NCBI GenBank assembly: GCA_026417415.1
Contig: JAOADG010000017.1
Location: 1-22,742 of the forward strand
Source: a bacterium
Lineage (GTDB): Bacteria > Electryoneota > JAOADG01
DNA: 22,742 nt
Reading direction: 5' to 3'
Every line of letters begins with the position of its first letter. Position 1 is the stretch's first letter. Below, one piece after another: positions 7,112-15,091 of the stretch. Both the position numbers and the translations under genes were made by a program. The notes under the pieces are model-generated. The model made no database searches. It was not told the DNA's origin and worked only from the letters and a program-made list of their open reading frames with translations.

Positions 7112-7294
7112 TTGCCAAGATCCAAATCAAAACAGAAATTACGAAAAAATCAATTGAAAGTAGCACGTAAAAAATACGCAGAACGTAAAAAAGAACGCTT
7201 GAAGTTGCTTAAAGAACAATCCGTCAGTGCAATTTCAGAATCTACACCGACGGTAACCAAACGTGCCACTGTTACACGAAAAACCTCCCATTAA
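7112..7294 (+). CDS. Small Lys/Arg-rich protein of unknown function
   Basis: From TTG at 7112 this encodes about 60 residues, starting MPRSKSKQKLRKNQLK. The first half is strongly basic with a helical KKYAERKKERLKLLKEQ stretch; the tail is Ser/Thr-rich and ends in TRKTSH. High charge suggests nucleic-acid or ribosome binding, but I do not recognise a named family. Start choice: GAGGAG at 7102-7107 fits TTG at 7112, while ATG at 7100 overlaps that Shine-Dalgarno and has no good one of its own. A longer in-frame version from 7061 is less likely. It lies 61 bp before the yhaM-like gene on the same strand and heads that group. Only the composition and the Shine-Dalgarno support it. Confidence 0.6.
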   Translation: MPRSKSKQKLRKNQLKVARKKYAERKKERLKLLKEQSVSAISESTPTVTKRATVTRKTSH

Positions 7295-7312
7295 TAATAA
7301 TCGTTCCTGATA

Positions 7313-7327
7313 CAATCGGTACGATTG
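7313..7327 (+). promoter_or_regulatory. Perfect inverted repeat upstream of yhaM-like gene
   Basis: CAATCG, a 3-base GTA centre and CGATTG form a perfect 6-bp-arm inverted repeat 28 bp before the ATG at 7356. It could be an operator or a small RNA hairpin. There is no U-tract, so it is not a standard terminator. Confidence 0.3.
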
Positions 7328-7355
7328 GTCATACAGGTAAACGATCGGAGAAACG

Positions 7356-8357
7356 ATGGCTCTGAAACAGCTAAACATCGGCGACCGCGCGTCCGGTGTG
7401 TTTTTGCTTAGATCGTTTCAAGAAAAAATTTCTCGAATCGGTTCAAGTTATTGGGAATTTGAATTGGTAGATAAATCCGGTCGTATGTTGTGCCGATGGT
7501 TTCAACCAACCCTTCCACCTCCAGAAACGACGCCTCTTGCGGTTCAAGCAGAGTTGGTGGTAGAGGTATGGAACGAACGAAAAGTAGGAAAAATTACCTC
7601 ACTTGAATTCTTGCCCAATGAAAAGGTGGATTGGAATAAACTCATTCCCGTTTCAAAACGCAGCAAAGATGAATTGATTGCAGATTTAATCTCGCGCGTA
7701 ACCCAAATCCAAGATGTTCATTACCATCGTTTATGGCAAGAGTTGTTACAAGATAAATCTTGGCTGGAACGTTATGCCGAAGCACCGGCTGGAAAATTGT
7801 GGCACCATACTTACCGCAGTGGCCTCTTGGAGCATTCTTTGTGCGTCGCTGACTTGTGTGCAGTGGCTGCAAAAAATCATCCTATCGCTGATGCCGATTT
7901 GCTGCTATGTGGTGCTTTGCTACACGATGTTGGAAAAATATGGGAATTGAGTTCAACACCTGCGGCTGATTATACCGAAATGGGAAGGATGTTGGGACAT
8001 ATCTTTATCGGTGCAAATTTTGTATCTAAGAAAATGGAAGCGATATCTGATTTTCCATTACGACATAAAATTCGGTTGTTGCATTTGATTCTTTCTCACC
8101 AAGGAGAACACGTAAAAGGTTCACCCATTATTCCTGCCTCCATTGAAGCCAAAATTCTCCATTACGCCGACGAGTTGGATGCTCATACGGAAGCATTTGA
8201 ACATATCATTACCAATGAAGCCGATGGTGAAAAGTTGTTTACTTCATATATTCCACTTGCCAACGCCTTTTTGTATTTAGGTGATCGGCCCGATCGGTTA
8301 TTCAAAGAAGATAACTCTACCCAAGAAAATGAAAATCCAGACAATAAGAAAGATTAA
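7356..8357 (+). CDS. yhaM: YhaM-family 3'-5' exoribonuclease (OB fold + HD domain)
   Basis: This 333-residue protein has the two-part build of YhaM/CBF1 nucleases. The N-terminal OB-fold nucleic-acid-binding domain covers about residues 5-90 (IGDRASGVFLLRS, SYWEFELVDKSGRMLCRWF). The HD metal-dependent phosphohydrolase domain covers about 125-300. Metal-binding residues are visible: LWHHTYRSGLLEHSL (His150, His151, His160), LLHDVGK (His190-Asp191), GHIFIGA (His215) and ILSHQGE. Characterised members degrade short RNA and single-stranded DNA from the 3' end with manganese. Start: ATG with GGAG six bases upstream. The C-terminal tail is acidic and Asn/Lys-rich and overlaps the next gene by 29 nt. 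The symbol follows the Bacillus name; orthology is inferred. Confidence 0.85.
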   Translation: MALKQLNIGDRASGVFLLRSFQEKISRIGSSYWEFELVDKSGRMLCRWFQPTLPPPETTPLAVQAELVVEVWNERKVGKITSLEFLPNEKVDWNKLIPVSKRSKDELIADLISRVTQIQDVHYHRLWQELLQDKSWLERYAEAPAGKLWHHTYRSGLLEHSLCVADLCAVAAKNHPIADADLLLCGALLHDVGKIWELSSTPAADYTEMGRMLGHIFIGANFVSKKMEAISDFPLRHKIRLLHLILSHQGEHVKGSPIIPASIEAKILHYADELDAHTEAFEHIITNEADGEKLFTSYIPLANAFLYLGDRPDRLFKEDNSTQENENPDNKKD

Positions 8358-8904
8358 CCCTCTCGTATTCCTCTTCGTTTTTCTTCTCGGGCTTTGTGTT
8401 CACGCCGAAGAAGTTACGGTAAAACGTGTGATTGACGGCGATACCTTTCAAGCGAAAAACGATCAAGATGAATTTTTGGTACGCTTGCTTTATGTCAATA
8501 CTCCTGAATCAGTTCATCGTGATAAAAAACAAAACCATCCTATGGGTAAGGTTGCCAGCGATTGGTTGGTTAAAAAACTTGAAGGAAAAGTTGTGAACTT
8601 GGTTAATCCACCAAAAGCCGATTCTATAGATTATTTTCAGAGACGTTTAGCATTGGTGTATTTAGGAAATGAGTTGATCAATTTAACAATTATTGCAGAA
8701 GGACTTTCTCCTTACTTTACGAAATATGGTAAAGCCATTGAACCCTTTCACACCCAATTCAAAGCGGCGGAAAAAGATGCAAGAAATGCTCTTCGTGGAA
8801 TTTGGAGCGATCCTGTACTCACAAAAAAATATCTACGTTTGAAATCCAAGTGGGGACAAGAAAAAGAAAAAAAGAGCAAATCCAAGAAAAAATCCAAACC
8901 ATAA
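8329..8904 (+). CDS. Secreted SNase-like (thermonuclease family) nuclease
   Basis: From ATG at 8329 this is 191 residues. A signal peptide is clear: a basic start, a hydrophobic core LVFLFVFLLGLC, and likely cleavage after VHA. The staphylococcal-nuclease OB fold follows, with VKRVIDGDTF (metal Asp), VRLLYVNTPE (Arg35 equivalent; the usual Asp of DTPE is Asn here), and DYFQRRLALVYLG (Arg87 equivalent). The C-terminus is a Lys/Ser-rich tail. Such enzymes cut DNA and RNA outside the cytoplasm. The Asn replacement occurs at a calcium ligand, so activity or metal use may differ. The start lies inside the yhaM-like gene (29-nt overlap) with only a weak Shine-Dalgarno, suggesting coupled translation. 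An in-frame GTG at 8281 would add residues before the signal peptide and is less likely. Confidence 0.85.
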   Translation: MKIQTIRKINPLVFLFVFLLGLCVHAEEVTVKRVIDGDTFQAKNDQDEFLVRLLYVNTPESVHRDKKQNHPMGKVASDWLVKKLEGKVVNLVNPPKADSIDYFQRRLALVYLGNELINLTIIAEGLSPYFTKYGKAIEPFHTQFKAAEKDARNALRGIWSDPVLTKKYLRLKSKWGQEKEKKSKSKKKSKP

Positions 8905-8908
8905 ACGA

Positions 8909-10555
8909 TTACTCTTTCTCTTGTTGATATTTATATCGCTTTACTTTTCTTGTTACAGTTTTTTCCAATTCGGTTTTGGAAACCTTGATATTCGTAATTC
9001 TGCGGTATTCCGGTTGGCGTTCATTGACCGCAGCGATAATTGAAACTGCAATTCTGTGTAGTTCTTCATCAGAAATTTCATTTCCTTTATTTTTTTGTTC
9101 CGTTATCCACTCTTCGTTGAATACCACAATGGTGGCAATCATCTCGCCTGTACCTTGTCTATTTTTTGTACCAAATACAACGCACTCTGCAATTCGTTCA
9201 TCTTTTAAGATTTCACGCTCCAATGTTTCAGGGTAAACATTTTTTCCTGCACTGGTTACAATGACATCTTTTCTTCTTCCGACAATGTACAGAAATCCAT
9301 CTTCATCCATCTGAACCACATCCCCAGTAATTAGCCATCCATCTTCAGTAAACACTGCTTCTGTTGCTTTAGGATTGTTCCAATATCCTTTGGTCACATT
9401 GATTCCACGTACTTGTAAAATTCCATCCTTGGTTTCTTCATCCGCAACCACACGTACCTCACAAAACTCAAACGGTTTTCCTACGGACCCTCGTTTATAC
9501 TGCTTTATGGAATTTGCCGATACTAACGGTGCACATTCGGTTAATCCATAACCTTGTACCAACGGAATACCCAGCGCTTGCATATCTTGTTCTACAGATA
9601 ACGGTAAGGCAGAACCACCACTAACGACGTATCGGATCTTTTTAAATCCTATTCGTTGTCGCAATGACTGAAACAAAACTTTTCCTAAACCTTGATTTGG
9701 ACCTTTTGTAGTCAATTGGGAAAGATGATAAAATAAACGAAATAAAATTCGTTGAAGCCAATTTTTTTCTTTGACTCGCCTAAAAATGCCATTTCTAAAT
9801 TTCTCAATAAAGAGCGGTACAACCAACATCAACGTGGGTTCTACAGTTTGGAGATCTTCTAATAACTCATTGGGTTTTAATGAACGTGCGTAATACACCG
9901 AAGCACCAACACACACAGGAAGCAAGAATCCACACGTACCTTCATAACTATGATACAATGGCAATATGGATAAAAACACATCATTTTCGTTTACACCAAA
10001 TCGCTCTTTTGCACCTATGATATTGGCACCATATGCTTCGCCTGTGATGGTTACACCTTTGGCAACCCCTGTGGTTCCTGAAGTGTAGAGTATGGAGGCA
10101 AGTGGAGCGATAGATAAAAATTCAACTTGTTTTACGGAAGTAAGAGGTGAAACGGCAAATTGGGTAGTAAGGATATTGCCTTGAAAATGTTGCTTGTTTG
10201 CGGATTGTTTTTGTGTTGCAGTTTCACTTAGTATCCAATACTTTGCGCCTGAATCTTGCAAGATAAATTGTACTTCACTTTCAGGAAGATTAAGATCAAA
10301 AGGAACGACGGTTCCACCCGCTCGAAGAATTCCTAAAAATGCAGCACCCCACAGCGGATTGTTTTCACCACATAAAGCAACACGATCGCCTGTTTTAATA
10401 CCAAGACCATATAAATGCAAAGCAACATTTTCTACTGCATTCTTTAACTCAGCATACGTGAAAGAAACGCCATTCGTTTCTAAGGAACGCAATGCCAACT
10501 TGTTTGGAAACTTATTTGCCGTTTCTAAAAACAAATTTAATGGATGTTGATACAA
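8909..10555 (-). CDS. Long-chain acyl-CoA synthetase (AMP-forming)
   Basis: This 548-residue ANL-superfamily enzyme activates fatty acids through an acyl-adenylate to acyl-CoA. Motifs are in order: ILYTSGTTGVAKG (about 155-167, AMP/phosphate loop), LPLYHSYEG (199-205), VSGGSALP (311-318), VQGYGLTE (333-340), GWLITGD (406-412) and GRRKDVIVTSAGKNVYPE (426-443, hinge with the C-terminal domain). The segment with paired basic and aromatic residues at about 255-305 is typical of long-chain enzymes. The catalytic lysine is probably in the TVTRKVKR tail. The start is TTG at 10555, supported by TAAGGAG five bases upstream. It sits 20 bp after the TIGR01777-family gene and is probably co-transcribed. 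Substrate chain length is inferred, not seen. Confidence 0.9.
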   Translation of the reverse strand: MYQHPLNLFLETANKFPNKLALRSLETNGVSFTYAELKNAVENVALHLYGLGIKTGDRVALCGENNPLWGAAFLGILRAGGTVVPFDLNLPESEVQFILQDSGAKYWILSETATQKQSANKQHFQGNILTTQFAVSPLTSVKQVEFLSIAPLASILYTSGTTGVAKGVTITGEAYGANIIGAKERFGVNENDVFLSILPLYHSYEGTCGFLLPVCVGASVYYARSLKPNELLEDLQTVEPTLMLVVPLFIEKFRNGIFRRVKEKNWLQRILFRLFYHLSQLTTKGPNQGLGKVLFQSLRQRIGFKKIRYVVSGGSALPLSVEQDMQALGIPLVQGYGLTECAPLVSANSIKQYKRGSVGKPFEFCEVRVVADEETKDGILQVRGINVTKGYWNNPKATEAVFTEDGWLITGDVVQMDEDGFLYIVGRRKDVIVTSAGKNVYPETLEREILKDERIAECVVFGTKNRQGTGEMIATIVVFNEEWITEQKNKGNEISDEELHRIAVSIIAAVNERQPEYRRITNIKVSKTELEKTVTRKVKRYKYQQEKE

Positions 10556-10575
10556 TGGATCTCCTTAACTACCTA

Positions 10576-11517
10576 TTAAAATGAATATACATCCATGGAT
10601 TTATCTTTACCTATCTCTCTATTTTCAAAAAAGAATTTCATTGCATCGGAAATGGTGGGATGATGCCATTGAAATTGATGTTCCAATAGTCGTTTGGGTT
10701 TTACGTTACATGAATCAAACAGCAGTGCATCTGCCATTTCACCTAACATGATTTTCATGATAAATTTTGGAATAGAAAAAATTGCAGGGCGATGAAAAAC
10801 GGATGCAATTTCTTTAACCAATGCTTGATTGGTGATGGGATAAGGTGTTACAGCATTGACCACTCCTTGAATTTTATCGTTTTCCATAATTGTTTGAATC
10901 ACTTGAATAAGATCGTTTAAGGTAATCCAACTCCAAACTTGCTTACCCTCTCCGAACCATCCTCCGATACCGTATTGAATGGGTTTTATGAGTTTTGGTA
11001 ATGCACCCCCTTTTAAGCTGAATACCACACCGATTCTGACAATCACAATTCTGGACACTTTGTTTTCTGCTTTTCGTATTTCATTCTCCCATGCTTCACA
11101 AACATCTGCTAAAAATCCGTTTCCTTTAGGTGAAAATTCATCCACCACTTCGTTGGGTCTATGTCCATAATACCCTATTGCAGATGCAGAAATCAGTAAT
11201 GGCAAAGGTTCATTAATCGTTTGCATTGCTTTTACAATGGTTCTTGCAGTTTGTACTCTACTTTCTAAGATGATCTTTTTCTGTTTTGCGGTCCATCTCT
11301 TGTTCGCAATGTTTTCGCCTGCAAGATTGATGATACAATGGATACCTTTTAATTTTTCAATTTCCTTTGAATTGGATTCAGGGGTTAAAAAAATTTCGTC
11401 AGGATGTTGCGAGGGAAATCTCACTATCCGTTTCACTGAATGCTTTTGTTGGATTAAATAGGAAGATAAAGCACTTCCGATGAGTCCGTTTGACCCTGCA
11501 ATTGCAATCTGTTTCAT
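10576..11517 (-). CDS. TIGR01777-family epimerase-like protein (YfcH-like)
   Basis: A 313-residue extended short-chain dehydrogenase-like protein. The Rossmann loop GSNGLIG is at 8-14; the family signature NLAGENIANKRWTAKQK follows at about residues 64-80, with ESRV shortly after. SASAIGYYG marks the active-site region and the C-terminus has the DUF1731-like KPKRLLEHQFQWHHPTI ending. The substrate of this widespread family is not established. GGAAG lies two bases before the ATG. It is downstream of a strong terminator and immediately upstream of the acyl-CoA synthetase, so these two probably form their own transcript, with a promoter that must lie near or overlap the terminator. Confidence 0.9.
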   Translation of the reverse strand: MKQIAIAGSNGLIGSALSSYLIQQKHSVKRIVRFPSQHPDEIFLTPESNSKEIEKLKGIHCIINLAGENIANKRWTAKQKKIILESRVQTARTIVKAMQTINEPLPLLISASAIGYYGHRPNEVVDEFSPKGNGFLADVCEAWENEIRKAENKVSRIVIVRIGVVFSLKGGALPKLIKPIQYGIGGWFGEGKQVWSWITLNDLIQVIQTIMENDKIQGVVNAVTPYPITNQALVKEIASVFHRPAIFSIPKFIMKIMLGEMADALLFDSCNVKPKRLLEHQFQWHHPTISDAMKFFFENREIGKDKSMDVYSF

Positions 11518-11542
11518 CTGTCTTCCAATTTTTTTTCAAAAC

Positions 11543-11572
11543 GAAAAAGCGATGATGGAACATCGCTTTTTC
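11543..11572 (-). terminator. Strong intrinsic terminator, perfect 12-bp stem
   Basis: GAAAAAGCGATG (11543-11554) pairs perfectly with CATCGCTTTTTC (11561-11572) around a 6-base loop. On the minus strand the stem's 3' arm ends CTTTTTC and continues GTTTTG, so the U-tract is partly in the stem. It lies 23 bp after the stop of the 595-residue gene and should end that transcript. The A/T symmetry would allow action in both directions. Confidence 0.85.
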
Positions 11573-11595
11573 AACAATATACGTGATAGAACTGG

Positions 11596-13383
11596 TTATC
11601 GTTTTATTCTCATTCCTTCATCTTCAATGGAGAAGATCCATCCTGCTACTGCACCGATGCGAATTGGCGCCGGCTCAGCACCACCGTTGGGTGTACATTG
11701 CCACCAAAATTCACGACCGATGTGGAAGCGACTGCTTTTTTCTTCTCCATCATCTTGCTCAGCGTTTTCTTTCATTCTTCGCAAACGATCTTTCCATTTT
11801 TCCCAATTGCTCAATCTCAAATCTACCCAACCGTCAAAACACCATTGATCAATACGCTCTGGGGTAACTTTGAATCGATTCTTTTTTGCTGGATCTGGTG
11901 GAACTACAACGTTATCGGATCGTAAGACCGTTTCACCATCAGATAAAAGGATCGGCAATCCAATGGAAAGAATTTGTGAACGAAGTTTAGTATCCGAATG
12001 CAGAATCGATTCAGCATTCTGCTGCATCTCTTTCGGTGAAGCATTGAGCGCCGCTTCATAAGTACCATACGCCCGTTTTAATAGATATGCTTCATACAAC
12101 AATTTTGAAAGACGTGGTGGTCCTAAAATTTCAAAGGCAACTGAATCCTCACTAAACTGTTGCTCTAATTCTTCTAACTTCTTTAATGCTTTTTCTCTCA
12201 TCACACCAGCACGATAAGTCGGTCCCATCACAGCAGCATCAATAGCACTCACTACATCTTTACCCGTAGAGCCACCTCTTAATTCTTGTAACATAACTTC
12301 CGCAATCTCTTCAGGAGTAATAAATTCCATTTGACCAATGGAAGTGATGGCTTCAAATTCGCCTGCAGAAAAGACACCATTTTCACCGGTATCAATGAAC
12401 ACTGCTTTGAATGGTTCGCCAGTGCTTATTGCACTGTTGGGTTTTACTGGATGAAAATACTCTGTCAACTTTTCACCATGCATCGGCGTAACATCCACCA
12501 ATGGAATCGGTTTTCCTTTTCTGGTGATGACATCGTATTTAATATCTTTCCAAGCAATCGCCGCTGCTGGCTTAAACTCTTTGATGATCGGTGCACCGGG
12601 GGTAATAGACATCAAGGTAAGTAACATGGAATGTGCACCTGCTACAGAAGATTTGGACAACAATACTCTTGATGGTTTTCCTTCACTGTGCGTATAAGGG
12701 ATATTTAAACCCATTCCACCCGTGCCGGTTGTGCCACATTTGATATACACGGACACTTTGTTGTTGCGACGATACGGTGGCGACAATTTGGTGGGCTGCA
12801 TGGCTTCAAACATCAATTGAATATGACGAACCAGTTGTGGGATGTACATAGAGGCAATTAACGATTCAGTTAAATTGATTAATGTATCAAGTTGAACTTC
12901 ACCATTTTCCCGATAATTTTGAATAACGCTTCTCAACCGTTCGGACTGTGAAAAGAGATCTTGGTAGGCAATTCCTGTCGCCGTATTAATACAATCAATC
13001 ACCGCATCAGGACGATATTCATCCAAAATTTTTACAAAGGTATTGTTGGTAATGATTTCTTCATCCAACGGATCCAAAATGTCGCGAAGCAGCACTGCAC
13101 GGTCTTTTGGATTGGATAAAATCTCGTCTTGCTCCGGATCAGGACTCCGTTTTCTATCCCGAAATTCCCAACGCACAAAGATGTTTCCCCACACTGGAAT
13201 TAATTCCGTACTATTCTCTACCACACTGGGCTTTAATACCGCAACACCTTCGTTTGCTTCTTGTTCCGTTAATCCCCCCACAATGATTCGTTTGGGTTTG
13301 TGTGGCAATAGCAGTCGGCAAAATGCTCGGCCTACTAAACCTGCTCCTCCTAATACTAAAATGGTTTTACCTTGAATTTCCAT
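11596..13383 (-). CDS. Large Rossmann-fold NAD(P)-binding protein of unknown function
   Basis: This 595-residue protein begins with a beta strand and the nucleotide loop VLGGAGLVGRAF (Gly12, Gly15, Gly18), followed by RIIVGGL. This is the pattern of short-chain dehydrogenases, epimerases or saccharopine-dehydrogenase-like proteins. YRPDAVIDCINTATGIAY at about 123-140 resembles the end of a Rossmann fold. It then departs from classical families: no YxxxK catalytic pair is evident, and there is a second Gly-rich segment, CGTTGTGGMGLN (216-227). Roughly 350 further residues carry no motif I recognise. No signal or membrane segment is visible. It is about twice the length of a normal dehydrogenase of this kind. 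CAGGAG precedes the ATG. It is transcribed alone, between a divergent envelope operon and a terminator. Confidence 0.8.
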   Translation of the reverse strand: MEIQGKTILVLGGAGLVGRAFCRLLLPHKPKRIIVGGLTEQEANEGVAVLKPSVVENSTELIPVWGNIFVRWEFRDRKRSPDPEQDEILSNPKDRAVLLRDILDPLDEEIITNNTFVKILDEYRPDAVIDCINTATGIAYQDLFSQSERLRSVIQNYRENGEVQLDTLINLTESLIASMYIPQLVRHIQLMFEAMQPTKLSPPYRRNNKVSVYIKCGTTGTGGMGLNIPYTHSEGKPSRVLLSKSSVAGAHSMLLTLMSITPGAPIIKEFKPAAAIAWKDIKYDVITRKGKPIPLVDVTPMHGEKLTEYFHPVKPNSAISTGEPFKAVFIDTGENGVFSAGEFEAITSIGQMEFITPEEIAEVMLQELRGGSTGKDVVSAIDAAVMGPTYRAGVMREKALKKLEELEQQFSEDSVAFEILGPPRLSKLLYEAYLLKRAYGTYEAALNASPKEMQQNAESILHSDTKLRSQILSIGLPILLSDGETVLRSDNVVVPPDPAKKNRFKVTPERIDQWCFDGWVDLRLSNWEKWKDRLRRMKENAEQDDGEEKSSRFHIGREFWWQCTPNGGAEPAPIRIGAVAGWIFSIEDEGMRIKR

Positions 13384-13484
13384 ACTTAAACTCCTGCGGG
13401 TTATGAGGTTACTAATGAAGCAGAGAAATGAAGTTTTCTAAATGTACAACTGAATTTTTGAATTTGCGAATCGTAGTTTTTCCA

Positions 13485-13497
13485 TTACATTTTGTAA
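13485..13497 (+). promoter_or_regulatory. Palindrome TTACA-TTT-TGTAA in the divergent promoter gap
   Basis: A perfect 5-bp-arm inverted repeat lies 30 bp before the Wzi-like gene and about 100 bp before the divergent Rossmann gene. A TTTG lies about 20 bp upstream. TACATTTTG within it loosely resembles the Bacteroidota -7 element TAnnTTTG, so it could be part of the operon promoter or an operator. Evidence is pattern only. Confidence 0.3.
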
Positions 13498-13527
13498 ATT
13501 AGATTGAATAGAACAAAAGAGGCCCTT

Positions 13528-15063
13528 ATGGTTAGCAACCGCTATCTCATTATCCTATGCTGTTTAGGATTTTTTTGTGCATTTCCTGTATATGCAAACC
13601 TTTATCCAACTGCATTTCAATATACACCACGTTTACAAATGCTATTGGATGAAGGGAATTTGTGGTACTACAATTCCACCTTTCTTCCTTTACAAGTACC
13701 TAAAACTGCACCGTCAAGGATGTTTGATCACTCAATCTATCGTTCACTGCTTCGCTATACACAAACCCACCAATTGCTCTGTAAAGAAGCGAAAGATGGA
13801 TTTAGTTCTTATGTATTTCCTACTCTTGGTATCTCCCGACAAGATGGTACAGCGAAACGTTATGAAAAACTTGCCATACAACCTATACTTTGGGCAGAAG
13901 GGTATTATCACAATTGGTATGCAAAACTTTTCGTCCGAGTATCCAACGAAGCCAACAGTTTAGAGGGTTTTTCTGGACAATCACGCAGTATCCGCCGTGC
14001 AGGGATGAATGCTTCTGAGGTGGACCAATCGGTAATCGGGTACCGAAACGAATGGGCGAATGTAGAATATGGTAGAACTCGTGAAATCTGGGGACCCTAT
14101 CTATCGGAGAATATGTTCCTTTCTACCAATGCTCCTCCTTATGAACGTCTGATGTTGGAACTGACCTACAAACGATTCCGCTATCGCTGGTTTTATGGAT
14201 ATTTGGAATCTTTATACGATGCTTCCAATCAACTTGTTCACCGCTATTTGGTAGGTCGGTGTCTTGAATACCGAAACCGCAAGAATCTTGTTGTTTCGTT
14301 TGGTGAGTTTTCTACCTTAGCGGGACCTAACCGCCCTGTGGATCTATCGTTCCTAAATCCCATCGCAGCCCATTTAGAAGTGGAACAGAATAAACGTACC
14401 AATGATCCAAATGGAAATCATGCCAACAATTTGCTGTATGCTTCTTTTGATTGGATGGTCCTTGCAGGTTTAAGAATTTCTGGTGCGGTAGGATTAGACG
14501 AATTACAAATTGATTTTCAAGACCGAAAACAAAAAGAAGCCGATCAACTTTTGTACAACGGACGAATTGCTTATACCCCAATAATGGAGCCCTTTACCCT
14601 TACCTTGTTAGGAAATTTGTATTATTCAGATACATATTCTTTACAACATTCGTATCGTTACACCAATTTTGTTAGCAGAAACCAACCGTTGGGACATCCA
14701 CTTGCCAACGATGCAGAAGAGTACCGAATTGGTGTTCGCCTTTCTTACAACCGTTTTCCTATGGTGCTTACCACCGAATATGGCTATAGTGCTTGGGGTG
14801 ATTCTTCTATTGCCAATGATCCGTATCGTCCCTACCATTCTACTTATCGCACCAAACACCCTGCAGGCACTGTACGCGAAAACCGTTTTGTTAGAATCAA
14901 CTTGGATACTGAATGGATTGAACGTTTGAATATTACGGTCAACGGACAATTGGATCTCAAGCATCGTGGACCGAACAGCCAACGTGAAACGTGGACCATA
15001 GCAGCCCAATATGCTATCCCCTTTACCTTTACAAGTAAAGATGAACCTTTTAGAGAACCTTAG
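13528..15063 (+). CDS. Wzi-like outer-membrane beta-barrel (capsule assembly family)
   Basis: From ATG at 13528 this is 511 residues. The start is chosen for AAAAGAGG five bases upstream; a TTG at 13504 has no such support. A signal peptide (YLIILCCLGFFCAFPVYA, cleavage after VYA) is followed by a mature protein rich in alternating aromatic strands, as in outer-membrane barrels. EYGRTREIWGPYLSENMFLS followed by TNAPPYERLMLEL matches the signature of the Wzi capsule-assembly family (Gly-Arg, Trp-Gly, then NAPP). Wzi helps anchor surface polysaccharide in enterobacteria; in other phyla the family is less defined. It heads the envelope operon, with the transglutaminase-like gene next. No capsule biosynthesis gene is in the window, so the ligand is unknown. 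Confidence 0.75.
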   Translation: MVSNRYLIILCCLGFFCAFPVYANLYPTAFQYTPRLQMLLDEGNLWYYNSTFLPLQVPKTAPSRMFDHSIYRSLLRYTQTHQLLCKEAKDGFSSYVFPTLGISRQDGTAKRYEKLAIQPILWAEGYYHNWYAKLFVRVSNEANSLEGFSGQSRSIRRAGMNASEVDQSVIGYRNEWANVEYGRTREIWGPYLSENMFLSTNAPPYERLMLELTYKRFRYRWFYGYLESLYDASNQLVHRYLVGRCLEYRNRKNLVVSFGEFSTLAGPNRPVDLSFLNPIAAHLEVEQNKRTNDPNGNHANNLLYASFDWMVLAGLRISGAVGLDELQIDFQDRKQKEADQLLYNGRIAYTPIMEPFTLTLLGNLYYSDTYSLQHSYRYTNFVSRNQPLGHPLANDAEEYRIGVRLSYNRFPMVLTTEYGYSAWGDSSIANDPYRPYHSTYRTKHPAGTVRENRFVRINLDTEWIERLNITVNGQLDLKHRGPNSQRETWTIAAQYAIPFTFTSKDEPFREP

Positions 15064-15091
15064 TTCAATCATGAAATGGAAAGAACTGCTT

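Noticed and set aside
8281-8328. GTG start for the SNase-like gene
   Set aside because: It would place 16 unrelated residues before a normal signal peptide; the ATG at 8329 begins the signal peptide itself.
11583-13375. Several plus-strand frames opposite the Rossmann gene
   Set aside because: They are shorter than the 595-codon frame, lack good ribosome-binding sites and show no protein-family features.
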